Assembly: GCA_002313255.1 (NCBI GenBank)
Contig: DCBA01000012.1
Location: forward strand, 1 to 38,109
Direction: 5' to 3'
Length of the DNA stretch: 38,109 nucleotides
Source: Gammaproteobacteria bacterium UBA1119
GTDB lineage: Bacteria > Pseudomonadota > Gammaproteobacteria > Pseudomonadales > Azotimanducaceae
Every line of letters begins with the position of its first letter. The first letter of the stretch is position 1. Below are positions 16,463 to 25,794 of the stretch, one piece after another. The notes below the pieces were generated by a model. The model was not told where the DNA came from, did no database searches, and saw only the letters and a list, made by a program, of their open reading frames with translations. The translations under genes and the position numbers were made by a program.

Positions 16463-17479
16463 TCATATTGATTCTTCGCCATCGTTCCAACCGCGAACAA
16501 GTCCAGCCCCGTCGAGCTCGTTCCAAAGCGCCGGTGGGATGTCGACCCTCATCAATCCCAAGTTGGTCTGCACTTCCTCCTTCGACCACATCCCAGGAAT
16601 CACCGCGGCAACCGCCGGATGGCGTAACGGGTACTGCAAAGCCGCGGCCCGCATATCAACGCCGTGGCTCTCACAAACCTCCCGAATCCTCTGAGCTTTC
16701 TCCCAGAGATGGTCAGGAGCGGGCTTGTAGTCATAGGTCGCCCGACGCCGATCGGTATTCGCTAACAGACCCGAGTTGTACGGTCCACCAATGATCACCG
16801 ATACGTCATCGGCGATGCATCGGGGTAGCATTTCATCGAGCGGTGTTTGCTCAAGCAGCGTAAACCGACCCGCCAATAAAAAGCAGTCTACGTCGATCGT
16901 GTCCAATACGCGGACGCATACTTCCCATTCATTCACACCGAGCCCAATCGCTCGGACCACACCCTGCTCACGTAAGTCTTGTAGCGCAGGCAGTGCCCCG
17001 TTGATGGCAACGTCGAAGATACCCGGTTGTTCATCCCCATGCGTCCACACATCGATGTCGTGACAGAGAAGCACATCGATGCGATCCAAACCAAGTCGCT
17101 CAAGGCTAGTTTCGACCGATCGCCTGACCGCGTCGTAGGAATAATCGTAACGAATGGCAAACGGCTCCGCGTCACGCATGCCCTCGTAACGTTCTCCTTC
17201 GTCCTGGGAAACCAGCAATCGACCGACCTTACTCGACAATACGAAATCGTCTCTCGGCAACGAAGACAGTGTCCGACCCAGGCGTTTTTCGGATAGACCG
17301 TGACCATACAAAGGCGCGGTATCAAAATACTGAATGCCACCAGCGAACGCTGAACGAACGACATCATCCGCTTCAGTCTCCGATACGCGATCGCCCACAC
17401 CCCCTAACGTTGCTCCGCCAAAACCAAGTGCCGTAACTGCAACTCCCGATGTCCCCAAAATCCTCGTTTCTATACCCAT
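16463..17479 (-). CDS. Aldo/keto reductase, L-fucose/D-threo-aldose dehydrogenase-like
   Basis: A 338-residue TIM-barrel NAD(P)(H) oxidoreductase. The catalytic set is Asp53 and Tyr58 (YFDTAPLYGHGLSE), Lys84 (LSSKVGRLL) and His141 (LLCHDID). The sequence, with GFGGATLGG and YGHGLSEKRLGR, resembles the aldose 1-dehydrogenase/pyridoxal dehydrogenase branch that oxidises sugars such as L-fucose or D-arabinose. That substrate range is inference. The frame extends to 17542, but ATG 17479 (MGIETRILGTSGVAV) begins at the first barrel strand and has CGGGA upstream. A small possible reading frame ends two bases before this ATG. Confidence 0.88.
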   Translation of the reverse strand: MGIETRILGTSGVAVTALGFGGATLGGVGDRVSETEADDVVRSAFAGGIQYFDTAPLYGHGLSEKRLGRTLSSLPRDDFVLSSKVGRLLVSQDEGERYEGMRDAEPFAIRYDYSYDAVRRSVETSLERLGLDRIDVLLCHDIDVWTHGDEQPGIFDVAINGALPALQDLREQGVVRAIGLGVNEWEVCVRVLDTIDVDCFLLAGRFTLLEQTPLDEMLPRCIADDVSVIIGGPYNSGLLANTDRRRATYDYKPAPDHLWEKAQRIREVCESHGVDMRAAALQYPLRHPAVAAVIPGMWSKEEVQTNLGLMRVDIPPALWNELDGAGLVRGWNDGEESI

Positions 17480-17480
17480 G

Positions 17481-17720
17481 TCATGATCCCGTTTTTCCAT
17501 CCGTACCGTTGGACGACGTATCAAACGCCGCCCCACCATCACTTTGAACCGCTTTGGATACTGCGTGTTCCGTCGCGACCGAAAGTACTACAGGATCTCG
17601 GCAGCAATACGTAGGAACATGCCCGCAATTAAGCTCTGCCGAAAACACTGCGACGGTGCGACTGCCAAGTACATGCAACAAAAAATAGTGATGCGCATCG
17701 AGCGCTGCTTTTCGGTTCAT
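17481..17720 (-). CDS. Small hypothetical protein (doubtful), just upstream of the aldo/keto reductase gene
   Basis: An open frame of 79 residues from ATG 17720, or 86 from GTG 17741, ends one base before the aldo/keto reductase ATG. It has no recognisable domain or signal peptide; there are three cysteines in the middle (NCGH, YCCRD) and a polar, low-complexity tail. The spacing would suit translational coupling, and the codons look like neighbouring genes, but the ribosome binding site is weak and a competing plus-strand frame (17544-17885) covers the same DNA. I cannot tell whether either is real. This is the only gap above 300 bp in the window (17480-17920). I see no tRNA, repeat or clear promoter in it. 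Confidence 0.25.
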   Translation of the reverse strand: MNRKAALDAHHYFLLHVLGSRTVAVFSAELNCGHVPTYCCRDPVVLSVATEHAVSKAVQSDGGAAFDTSSNGTDGKTGS

Positions 17721-17920
17721 GTCACCGAGGTTCTTATGCACAAAACAGTTGCACTTAGCCGCTTGTCGGCTGAGGCCATCCTCCGAGTCTATCGTTCCAT
17801 CATCCGCTTGTATCGCGCGGATCTTGAGTTCATGGTCCTAGGATCAACTACCCGCGAAAAATCGCCAATCGGGCTTGAGCGATAGACAACGTCGAAACGG
17901 AGATAGGAGTACTTTGGTCA

Positions 17921-19330
17921 ATGAAAGACTACAAACAATACGATGCCGTGGCGCTGGCCGAACTCGTCAAAAAGGGCGAGACGACCCCCGCTGAACTTAT
18001 CGACGCCGCGATCGACCAGGCGGAGTCTATCAATCCCAAAATCAACGCGATTGTTACCCCAACCTATGGCGCGGCAAGGGAGAATGCCGAGGGTCTCAAC
18101 CAAGGCCCTCTCCGTGGCATCCCTTTTTTGGTCAAAGACCTCAATCACGTCGCCGGCGTACCCACCAGCATGGGTAGTCGGCTTTTTCAAGATTACGTGC
18201 CGGATCACGACGGCCATGTGGTGACGCGTTTTAGGAACGCCGGACTGAACATTATGGGGAAAACAAACACGCCGGAGATCGGCCTCGCCGCCACCACCGA
18301 GTCCGTTGCCCTAGGCGTCTGCCGAAATCCCTGGAATACCGATCACACGCCCGGCGGTTCCAGCGGAGGCGCCGCCGCTGCTGTCGCCGCCGGTATCGTA
18401 CCGGTCGCCCATGCGACAGATGGCGGCGGATCCATCCGCATCCCGGCTTCTTGTTGCGGCCTCGTGGGATTAAAACCAAGTCGTGGACGGACGCCGCTCG
18501 GCCCCGACGTGGGCGAAGGATGGGGCGGCATGTCGACCGGCCATGTCGTATCGCGGACCGTTCGAGACAGCGCAGCAATACTCGATGTCATCCAAGGGCC
18601 GATGCCAGGCGATCCGTACCACGGCCCAACCGACTCGGATTCCTTCCTATCCCGTGTGAACGACCACCCCGGCTCGCTACGCGTTGCCATCGATTGTCGT
18701 GCATTTACGGGACACGACACGCACACGGAGTGCCTCGACGCAGTTCAAAAGGTTGCATCGACGCTCGCTCGGATGGGCCATTTGATCGACGAACAAGCGT
18801 TACCTTTGGACCACGAGGAATGGGGGGTTGTTGTGAGCTCCGTGGTACTCGCCAACGTCGCCCACACCATCTTAACTCGCTGCGCTAGCCTTGGGGTCGA
18901 ACCAACGCTCGATTTAGTCGAGCGTAATACGTTGCGCAGCGTCGAAATAGGGCGGCAGTTATCGGCAACAAATTACGTCAAGGCGATACAGCGCATGCAT
19001 CAATTGAGTCGGGAGATGGCTGCGTTTATGCAAGATTGGGACGTGATCCTTAGTCCAACGCTGGTGAGTCCGCCCGTCAAGACTGGGTGGCTTGACCCGA
19101 ACGACGACCCTGACGTCTACGGGTCGCGATTCGGTGGTTATTGGGGGTTCACGAATCTCTACAATGCGACCGGTCAACCCGCCATCTCGTTACCCCTTCA
19201 CAGGACCGCCGAAGGCTTGCCCGTAGGGGTCCAATTTGCAGCCCGATACGGTGACGAAGCGACGCTATTGCAACTCGCCGCTCAGCTTGAAGCTGAAGTG
19301 CCGTGGCCGCTGACCGCGGAGGTTGAATAA
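17921..19330 (+). CDS. Amidase signature family hydrolase
   Basis: A 469-residue amidase with the Ser-cisSer-Lys triad Lys72 (FLVKDL), Ser147 ([10 protein letters not shown]) and Ser171 ([10 protein letters not shown]). The 75 and 24 residue spacings equal those of fatty acid amide hydrolase (142, 217, 241). It hydrolyses amides, releasing ammonia or an amine, in the cytosol; no signal peptide is present. The substrate is unknown. It is not GatA by context, since gatB and gatC are absent. An AGGAG lies 11 bases before the ATG. It stands alone, with DNA polymerase II convergent downstream. Confidence 0.92.
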   Translation: MKDYKQYDAVALAELVKKGETTPAELIDAAIDQAESINPKINAIVTPTYGAARENAEGLNQGPLRGIPFLVKDLNHVAGVPTSMGSRLFQDYVPDHDGHVVTRFRNAGLNIMGKTNTPEIGLAATTESVALGVCRNPWNTDHTPGGSSGGAAAAVAAGIVPVAHATDGGGSIRIPASCCGLVGLKPSRGRTPLGPDVGEGWGGMSTGHVVSRTVRDSAAILDVIQGPMPGDPYHGPTDSDSFLSRVNDHPGSLRVAIDCRAFTGHDTHTECLDAVQKVASTLARMGHLIDEQALPLDHEEWGVVVSSVVLANVAHTILTRCASLGVEPTLDLVERNTLRSVEIGRQLSATNYVKAIQRMHQLSREMAAFMQDWDVILSPTLVSPPVKTGWLDPNDDPDVYGSRFGGYWGFTNLYNATGQPAISLPLHRTAEGLPVGVQFAARYGDEATLLQLAAQLEAEVPWPLTAEVE

Positions 19331-19424
19331 TAAAGGCGCGTCGGAAGCGATCAGCTCAGAGCATACTCTTGACACTACAACGAATCGACGCATCGGTCCT
19401 ACTCGGTCCAAGCTTCGCGATCAA

Positions 19425-21752
19425 TCAGAACAACCCTAGTTGTCGGTCATCGCCGATCGCACGGTCGAAGTTCAGCCCCATGACATCAAGGACCGGTTCC
19501 GCTACGGGTCGGACTTGGCGCTGGACATAGTGCTCTCGGTCCAACTCGTGTTGAACGTTGTCGAGCGGTTCCGGTCCCGCCGTGGTGATGACGTAGGAAA
19601 CAACACGGCTCGGGGTTTTTGCTTTACGGGCGGCAACAACGTGGGGCGGGGTAATCGCAGTGTATTCGTGCAACGCTTTCCGTAAGCCTTTGCGATATAC
19701 CAAGTGATCGTCCAGTTCTCCTGAGCGAAGATCTCTCACGTAACCGCGCAAAAAATCGAGAACGGGGCCACCGTCAAATAATCGCAGATATAGTTCACGC
19801 TGCACGTTTTTGGCTAATTCAGTCCAATCGCGACGTACAACCTCCATGCCCACAAACTCCACGCCGCCTTCCCCATCAACGACCCCGGCGTAGCGCTTAC
19901 GTGCTCCCGCCGACCCACGACGAATCGAAGGAAAAAATAGCCGTCGGTACAGTTTCTCGAACTCCAGTTCCAGCCGACTTTCTACCTGCCAGGTATCCTT
20001 AACATAGCGTGCTAAATCGGCGTTGATCGAGCGCGTCAGGATGTTGCCTTCGTCTTTAGCCGCTCGCGAATCATCGATACCCGAGCGAACGAATACACTG
20101 TCCGTGTCTCCATAGACCACCTCGAACCCCGCGCTCTCGAACCACGCCTTTGACCAGAGAAGGAAGTGGCGGCCGAGACCGGTGATGCTGTTAGCAATAT
20201 CGGGATTGTGAAATCGGCACCCGGGCGTACCAAGTACCCCATAAAACGAGTTCATGAGGATCTTGATGGCTTGGGAGGCCACCTCGTCTTTATCCCGTTT
20301 CGCCCGCTCACGCGCCCGAAAGAGTTCATCGAGAATGTTCGGAAGAATGGCGTCGCCGCGATGATAAGCCGCACCACTCGGCGTGGAGATGTCATCATTA
20401 TTTTCTGCTCCCGAGACGACGTAGGTCAGCGGATCGATATTGAAGGTGCGCATGATGCAGGGATACAAACTCTTGTAATCGAGAACCCAAACGTTTTCGT
20501 GCATGCCAGTGACCGGCTCCAAAACGTAGCCCCCGCCTTGCGCCGATAAACCCTGAGCGTTCGGCGAACGAACCGAAGGTGCGCGGATGTGTTTTTCAGA
20601 CAAGGCGGCGAGATAAACAAAGTCGAATGACGCGATGCTTGCAGCAACGCGGTCGAGAGACATGCCAGTTAGTTTGCTGCGCGCCACGGTGAGATTAATT
20701 AGATCTAGTTTTTCAAGAATCTGGTACGCCAACCGCGCATCGGTCCTCGCATACGCAGCAAAGCCGGCCAGATCGTGATGATAGCGATTGAGAATTTCTT
20801 CGGCACGATTGCGGACATCGCCTTCGACCAACTTGCCTTCACCAAGCACAGAGCGTGCAACGGCGTCTAAGGAATAATCGTCCATCCGGACGTACGCGCG
20901 ACGTAGCAAGTCGATGCCGTCAAGCACCACCCGGCCCGGTATCGTCGCCTGGTCGTTGCCGAAGCGCCCTTCCGCGAGACGCAATCGCAGAGCACCACTA
21001 CCTCGGCCCATCTCGAAGGAACGGCCATGTCGACGCGCAATCCGATCAAGGACCCGTAAGTCAAAACCGATAACGTTCCACCCGGTCAAAACATCGGGAT
21101 CGAAGCTTCGAACCTTCTCGATGAAAGCGTCGAGAACGGCCGCCTCTGACGGAAAACCGACGGCGTTTGCTGGCATGCTCGTGACGCCGTCGCACGCGAC
21201 GATATAGACTTCATCAAGGGATTCTCCGAAGAGCGAAATCGCCAAAAGCCGGGAAGCCTCGGGATCCGTTTCAATATCAAAGGATAGAAGTTTCGGCGAG
21301 AACTCAACTTGGCCTGGTTCGACGACGGGGTCGTTGAATACCCAATCAACTCCCGCGTCCTTAGAATGCTGCGCCTCGCCGTCGATGACGCAACCACCAC
21401 GCACGTTTCGATCGATTAAATAACGAACCGCAAACTGCACGTCGGCTTCGTAGGTCGCAACACCAGCGTCATGCAGTCGATCCCGGAGTATCGGTACGTC
21501 CGTTGGTAGTACCACGTCAACGCGCGCAAGGGGTCCACCGCTAAACGATAGCGAGGTGGACTTGTGGAAAGCGGTTGCACCAGCAGACCGTGTTTTTTTC
21601 TCGTCTTTCCGGTCTACGTAAAAATGCGGTCGCTCTCGCTGATCGCGAATGAGAAACGACTCACCGTTCGCGAGTTTTCCGTAGATATGAACCACCGGAA
21701 TCCGATTTTCCACCCGGTAACTTGCTTGGAGAATAAATCCTTCAGCACGCAC
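19425..21752 (-). CDS. polB: DNA polymerase II (family B)
   Basis: About 775 residues, against 783 in E. coli Pol II. Proofreading exonuclease: ExoI DIET (Asp159, Glu161), ExoII with NVIGFD (226-231), ExoIII YARTD (334-338). Polymerase: motif A DYKSLYPCI (425-433), motif B KILMNSFYG (497-505), motif C YGDTDSV (547-553). All catalytic aspartates are present. It acts in replication restart and translesion/repair synthesis in the cytosol. Start is uncertain: the frame is open to TTG 21797, but GTG 21752 (VRAEGFILQ) aligns with the E. coli opening MAQAGFILT and is chosen here. Neither has a strong ribosome site. It follows an SDR gene on the same strand. I saw no LexA-like operator near the start, unlike the SOS-controlled E. 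coli gene. Confidence 0.94.
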   Translation of the reverse strand: MRAEGFILQASYRVENRIPVVHIYGKLANGESFLIRDQRERPHFYVDRKDEKKTRSAGATAFHKSTSLSFSGGPLARVDVVLPTDVPILRDRLHDAGVATYEADVQFAVRYLIDRNVRGGCVIDGEAQHSKDAGVDWVFNDPVVEPGQVEFSPKLLSFDIETDPEASRLLAISLFGESLDEVYIVACDGVTSMPANAVGFPSEAAVLDAFIEKVRSFDPDVLTGWNVIGFDLRVLDRIARRHGRSFEMGRGSGALRLRLAEGRFGNDQATIPGRVVLDGIDLLRRAYVRMDDYSLDAVARSVLGEGKLVEGDVRNRAEEILNRYHHDLAGFAAYARTDARLAYQILEKLDLINLTVARSKLTGMSLDRVAASIASFDFVYLAALSEKHIRAPSVRSPNAQGLSAQGGGYVLEPVTGMHENVWVLDYKSLYPCIMRTFNIDPLTYVVSGAENNDDISTPSGAAYHRGDAILPNILDELFRARERAKRDKDEVASQAIKILMNSFYGVLGTPGCRFHNPDIANSITGLGRHFLLWSKAWFESAGFEVVYGDTDSVFVRSGIDDSRAAKDEGNILTRSINADLARYVKDTWQVESRLELEFEKLYRRLFFPSIRRGSAGARKRYAGVVDGEGGVEFVGMEVVRRDWTELAKNVQRELYLRLFDGGPVLDFLRGYVRDLRSGELDDHLVYRKGLRKALHEYTAITPPHVVAARKAKTPSRVVSYVITTAGPEPLDNVQHELDREHYVQRQVRPVAEPVLDVMGLNFDRAIGDDRQLGLF

Positions 21753-21826
21753 GATATCGACGTAATCCGACAATCCCAACGATGGGCGATCGCCCAATAA
21801 TCATCTTACGTACCTGTACTTCAACT

Positions 21827-22609
21827 CTATCGCCACATGTGCGTACCGCCACAAACAGCGACTGCTTGACCGGTCATGTACTCGCTCGCATCCGAGGCAA
21901 GAAAAACCGCGATCCCTTTGAAGTCGTCCGACTCCCCAAGTCTCCGCATCGGCGTTGTCGTTTCCGCGTTACGTTTTGCTTCGGGGTTGTCCCACAGTGC
22001 CTTGGCAAAATCTGTCCGAATCAGGCCAGGACAGATCGCGTTTACCCGAACGCCTTTCGGACCATATTCCAACGCTAAATTCCGGACCAACGCGATATCA
22101 GCAAGCTTAGAAATTGCGTACGTCCCCAAGGCCTCTGAACCAGCAAAAGCTCCCGTGCTGGATGTAATCATCATGGATCCACGACCCGATGCCACCATAT
22201 CCGGTGCTACCATTTGGCATAACCAATGGTTCGATCGCACGTTGGCATTCATAATCTTGTCATAGGCTTCGTCCGGAATTTCCGACATTGGCCCGTAGAA
22301 AGGATTGACCCCCGCGTTGCATATCAAAATATCAATCGCGCCCAGTTGGGCGCGAGTCTCACTCACCAATCTTTCAAGTTGTTCTTTGTATCCGATATTG
22401 CAGACGATGGGAGTGGCAGAGCCATCCCCGCACTTGGCGTTGATCTGATCGCAGGCGGTTTCACACTGATCTAGCTTACGACTGGACACAACGACCCTTG
22501 CGCCGTGTTCAGCAAGTCCTTCGGCCATCGAAAGTCCCATGCCCTTTGAAGCCCCCGTCAGAAGCGCAACACGCCCGCTTAAATCGAATAGTTCTGTCTT
22601 CACTCCCAT
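21827..22609 (-). CDS. Short-chain dehydrogenase/reductase (classical SDR)
   Basis: A 260-residue Rossmann oxidoreductase. Cofactor site TGASKGMG (18-25), structural NAG (98-100), catalytic Ser150/151 (MITSSTGAF), Tyr164 and Lys168 (YAISK), then AICPGLIRTDFAK. Arg44 after the second strand (VVSSRK) suggests a preference for NADP(H). The family reduces 3-oxoacyl groups or oxidises alcohols; the substrate is not readable. ATG 22609 follows GGAG by eight bases; GTG 22618 is an alternative. It precedes polB by 30-75 bp depending on the true polB start, so the two could share a transcript although their functions are unrelated. Confidence 0.9.
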   Translation of the reverse strand: MGVKTELFDLSGRVALLTGASKGMGLSMAEGLAEHGARVVVSSRKLDQCETACDQINAKCGDGSATPIVCNIGYKEQLERLVSETRAQLGAIDILICNAGVNPFYGPMSEIPDEAYDKIMNANVRSNHWLCQMVAPDMVASGRGSMMITSSTGAFAGSEALGTYAISKLADIALVRNLALEYGPKGVRVNAICPGLIRTDFAKALWDNPEAKRNAETTTPMRRLGESDDFKGIAVFLASDASEYMTGQAVAVCGGTHMWR

Positions 22610-22821
22610 GAATTCCACTCCGCACCACTTGACGGGCTAGATTAGCAGCTTCATTAGCGCATGCTGCAACTGTTGCAATCGGTTGACCGAGCGCTTGCGC
22701 TTGCATTGAAGGCGGCTGTCGGTCACCGATCGGGCTCGATAACAAAGCGCTAATACCCATCTGTTCGTATCTCGGATAGATTGATGGACTCAAGAAAAGA
22801 GGTGACGTCGCTCGGGGCAAG

Positions 22822-24696
22822 ATGAAGCAGTTCTCGTACGCCATGATCGCACTCGTCGCGGTCTTCGCCACGGCGAACGATCGTCCATGCTCAACGCCTG
22901 ACTATTCTCATGGCATCTCTTACGTGCTCCCGCTGAAGTATCCAGCCGACTTCCCGCACTTCACCTACAGCAACCCCCTTGCACCAAAAAGAGGGCTCCT
23001 ACGTCTACCCGACATGGGGACCTTCGACAATTTCAACGGCATCCTTGAAAAGGGACGCATTGCTGCTGGGTTCGACTTTGTTGGTTCCAGGACACTCGTC
23101 TACGATCGGCTGCTCGAACCCGCGATTGACGAACCAGCGAGTCAATACGGCCGTCTCGCGGAGGGTGTCGCCGTCGATCCCCAGTACCGTTGGGTTGCGT
23201 TCAAACTTCGCGCCGGTGCGTATTGGCACGATGGAGAACCCCTCACAGTAGAGGACGTTCTGTTCAGCTTTAACGTCTTTAAGGAACACGGTTCGGTGTC
23301 CCTCAGAACAGCGTTACAGGATCTCGTTCACGTCTATGCTTTCGGAGAACGAGAACTCTGCTTTGTTACCCGAGCAAACGCACAAATCAATCCGATCATG
23401 CCGTTCGCCTACGGGGGGTTATCGATCTTGCCTAAGCATTATTGGCAGTCACGAGATATATCCAAGACCACCGTCGAGGCACCGTTAGGGAGCGGCCCGT
23501 ATAGGCTGAAACGCGTCGATTTCGGCCGATCGCTCGACTACGAACGCGTCGAGAACTACTGGGGTCGGGATATACCAGTGAACCGTGGACGCTACAACTG
23601 GAACAACGTGAAATTTGACTATTTTCGCGATGAAAACGTCATGCTTGAAGCCCACAAGGCGGACGTGATCGACGCGCGCGAAGAAACCGTCTCCAAGGCA
23701 TGGACGACTGAATACAACTTTCCGGCAGTGAAAGCAGGCCTATTTAAAGCTGACTTGCGTTACATCACTCGCGTTTGGGGGCTTTGGTGGCCCATTTTTT
23801 GGAACCTTGACCGTCCCCGCTTTCAAGATATTCGGGTTCGTGAAGCTTTATGGCTGCTATACGATTTCAGTTGGATCAATCGAGTCATATTGTTTGGTTT
23901 TTATGATCACGGAACATCGTTTTTCCACAATTCGCCCATGGCGCAGGCCGGCTTGCCTGGCCCAGCCGAGCTCAAACTGTTGGAGCCGTTTCGAGACCAA
24001 CTGCCGCCTAGGGTATTTACAACGTCCTTTAAGCAGCCTCCGTCGGACGGTTTTGGTACCAACCGTGACAACATCGTTCGAGCGCTCGAACTCCTATCAG
24101 AGGCGGGTTGGGAACTTCGCAATGCTGAGCTCCGCCATAAGGATACCAACGAACGTTTCACTATCGATTTCGTTTTCGTTTCACCGATGCTGCGTCGCGC
24201 CGAAATGCCATACGTCTCTCAGTTGAATCAAATCGGAATCAAGACCACGGCTATCGCCCCGGAAAACTCGCATTGGCAACACCGGATGCGCACCGGCACC
24301 TTCGACGGAGGCGCCTACCTCTACATACCCAGCAATACCCCAGGACTTGATCTAAGAAATCGCTTCGGGAGCCTTGCAGCCGGACAGGACTACAATCTGA
24401 ACTGGGCAAGGATTAAAGACCCCATCGTCGATGCATTAATCGAAAAGGTGATTCAATCTCGCACTGCTGACGATTTATATGCATCCACACGCGCGCTTGA
24501 CCGGGTACTGCTCTGGAGCTTCTACTTCATCCCGGGAATGGCGCAACCGGGATACCGATTGGTGCACTGGGACAAGTTCGGAGAAGTTGAAACTTCACCG
24601 TTATCACGCGTGCCGGTCTTGGATGCGTGGTGGTGGGACGAAAACAAGGCGCAGCATGTGGCGAAAGGGCTCAAATCATTGAACAGCGCGAAATAA
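22822..24696 (+). CDS. yejA: Periplasmic oligopeptide-binding protein YejA (ABC transporter, SBP family 5)
   Basis: A 624-residue substrate-binding protein with a signal peptide (MKQFSYAMIALVAVFATA). Residues from about 40 follow E. coli YejA closely: HFTYSNPLAPKRGLL, GTFDNFN, RVENYWGRDIPVNRGRYNW, DIRVREAL, and the C-terminal DAWWWDENKA. YejABEF imports oligopeptides, microcin C and, in alphaproteobacteria, muropeptides. It heads the yejA-yejB-yejE run, with a 3-bp gap to yejB. The ribosome site is weak (GGGGCAAG next to the ATG). Length matches the family (about 600-640). The roughly 210 bp upstream hold nothing I recognise. Confidence 0.93.
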   Translation: MKQFSYAMIALVAVFATANDRPCSTPDYSHGISYVLPLKYPADFPHFTYSNPLAPKRGLLRLPDMGTFDNFNGILEKGRIAAGFDFVGSRTLVYDRLLEPAIDEPASQYGRLAEGVAVDPQYRWVAFKLRAGAYWHDGEPLTVEDVLFSFNVFKEHGSVSLRTALQDLVHVYAFGERELCFVTRANAQINPIMPFAYGGLSILPKHYWQSRDISKTTVEAPLGSGPYRLKRVDFGRSLDYERVENYWGRDIPVNRGRYNWNNVKFDYFRDENVMLEAHKADVIDAREETVSKAWTTEYNFPAVKAGLFKADLRYITRVWGLWWPIFWNLDRPRFQDIRVREALWLLYDFSWINRVILFGFYDHGTSFFHNSPMAQAGLPGPAELKLLEPFRDQLPPRVFTTSFKQPPSDGFGTNRDNIVRALELLSEAGWELRNAELRHKDTNERFTIDFVFVSPMLRRAEMPYVSQLNQIGIKTTAIAPENSHWQHRMRTGTFDGGAYLYIPSNTPGLDLRNRFGSLAAGQDYNLNWARIKDPIVDALIEKVIQSRTADDLYASTRALDRVLLWSFYFIPGMAQPGYRLVHWDKFGEVETSPLSRVPVLDAWWWDENKAQHVAKGLKSLNSAK

Positions 24697-24699
24697 TCG

Positions 24700-25794
24700 A
24701 TGGGTAAGTATTTTTTACGCCGCCTCTTACTGATTATCCCGACGTTGTTCGGGGTCATTCTGATTAATTTCACGATCGTGCAGTTTGCCCCCGGTGGGCC
24801 CATCGAACAGATCATTGCCAAAGCAACAATGGGACAAATGTCAACCACATCGGCCATCAGCGGGGGCGGCGATTCGGGGATGTCGTCGCAAGCGATGGAA
24901 CAGAACGCGGCGACCCAAAATCCTGCCACATATGGCCTTGACCCTGAGTTAATCGCTGACCTTGAGAAACAGTTCGGTTTTGACAAGCCCGTCCACGAGC
25001 GCTTTTTTTCCATGCTTAAGAACTATCTACGGCTCGATTTTGGAACAAGTTATTTCCAAGATCGGCCCGTCGTGGAACTGGTGGTCGAACGGATGCCGGT
25101 GTCGATCTCGCTTGGCCTTTGGTCACTGCTACTGATTTATGGAATATCCATTCCTTTAGGCATCGCAAAATCGACTCGGGATGGAACGCGTTTCGATTTC
25201 TGGACAAGTACCGTTATCTTCGTTGGTTACGCGATCCCGGGATTTATTCTCGCAATCCTTCTGATCGTGGTATTTGCCGGCGGGAATTATTTCGACCTGT
25301 TTCCTCTTAGGGGCCTTCATGCAGAAAATGCGAGTGAGTTGCCTCTTTGGGACTGGTGGGTCGATTATTTTTGGCACCTCGCCTTACCCATCGCGTCACT
25401 AACAATCGGCGGTTTCGCAACACTAACGATGCTCACCAAGAATTCCTTTCTCGAGGAAATCAGCAAGCAGTTCGTTCTAACAGCACAAGCCAAGGGACTC
25501 ACGGAGACGCGCGTACTCTACGGTCACGTATTTCGAAACGCGATGCTGATCATCATCGCCGGCTTCCCGGCGGCATTTGTGGGCATTCTTTTTACTGGCT
25601 CGGTATTGATCGAAGTGATCTTCTCACTCGACGGCATGGGACTTCTTAGCTACGAAGCGTTGCTCAAGCGCGACTACCCGATCCTCTTTGGAACGGTTTT
25701 TTGTTTCACCCTCATCGGACTCGTGATGCACTTGGTCGGCGATATCGTCTACACCCTGGTGGATCCGAGAATCGATTTTGAGTCGAGGGACTAA
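24700..25794 (+). CDS. yejB: ABC transporter permease YejB
   Basis: A 364-residue inner-membrane permease, the same length as E. coli YejB. TM1 is at residues 5-27 (LLLIIPTLFGVILINFTIV); five further helices follow after a long, variable periplasmic segment (about 50-130) typical of YejB/DppB-type permeases. The cytoplasmic EAA-like loop that docks the ATPase is present (LTAQAKGLTETRVLYGHVF). It pairs with YejE to form the channel for peptides delivered by YejA. Its TAA overlaps the yejE ATG by one base (TAATG), a translational coupling. Confidence 0.94.
   Translation: MGKYFLRRLLLIIPTLFGVILINFTIVQFAPGGPIEQIIAKATMGQMSTTSAISGGGDSGMSSQAMEQNAATQNPATYGLDPELIADLEKQFGFDKPVHERFFSMLKNYLRLDFGTSYFQDRPVVELVVERMPVSISLGLWSLLLIYGISIPLGIAKSTRDGTRFDFWTSTVIFVGYAIPGFILAILLIVVFAGGNYFDLFPLRGLHAENASELPLWDWWVDYFWHLALPIASLTIGGFATLTMLTKNSFLEEISKQFVLTAQAKGLTETRVLYGHVFRNAMLIIIAGFPAAFVGILFTGSVLIEVIFSLDGMGLLSYEALLKRDYPILFGTVFCFTLIGLVMHLVGDIVYTLVDPRIDFESRD

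Noticed and set aside
22509..22871. A 120-residue minus-strand frame upstream of the SDR gene
   Set aside because: It overlaps the starts of both the SDR and yejA genes and has no recognisable pattern.
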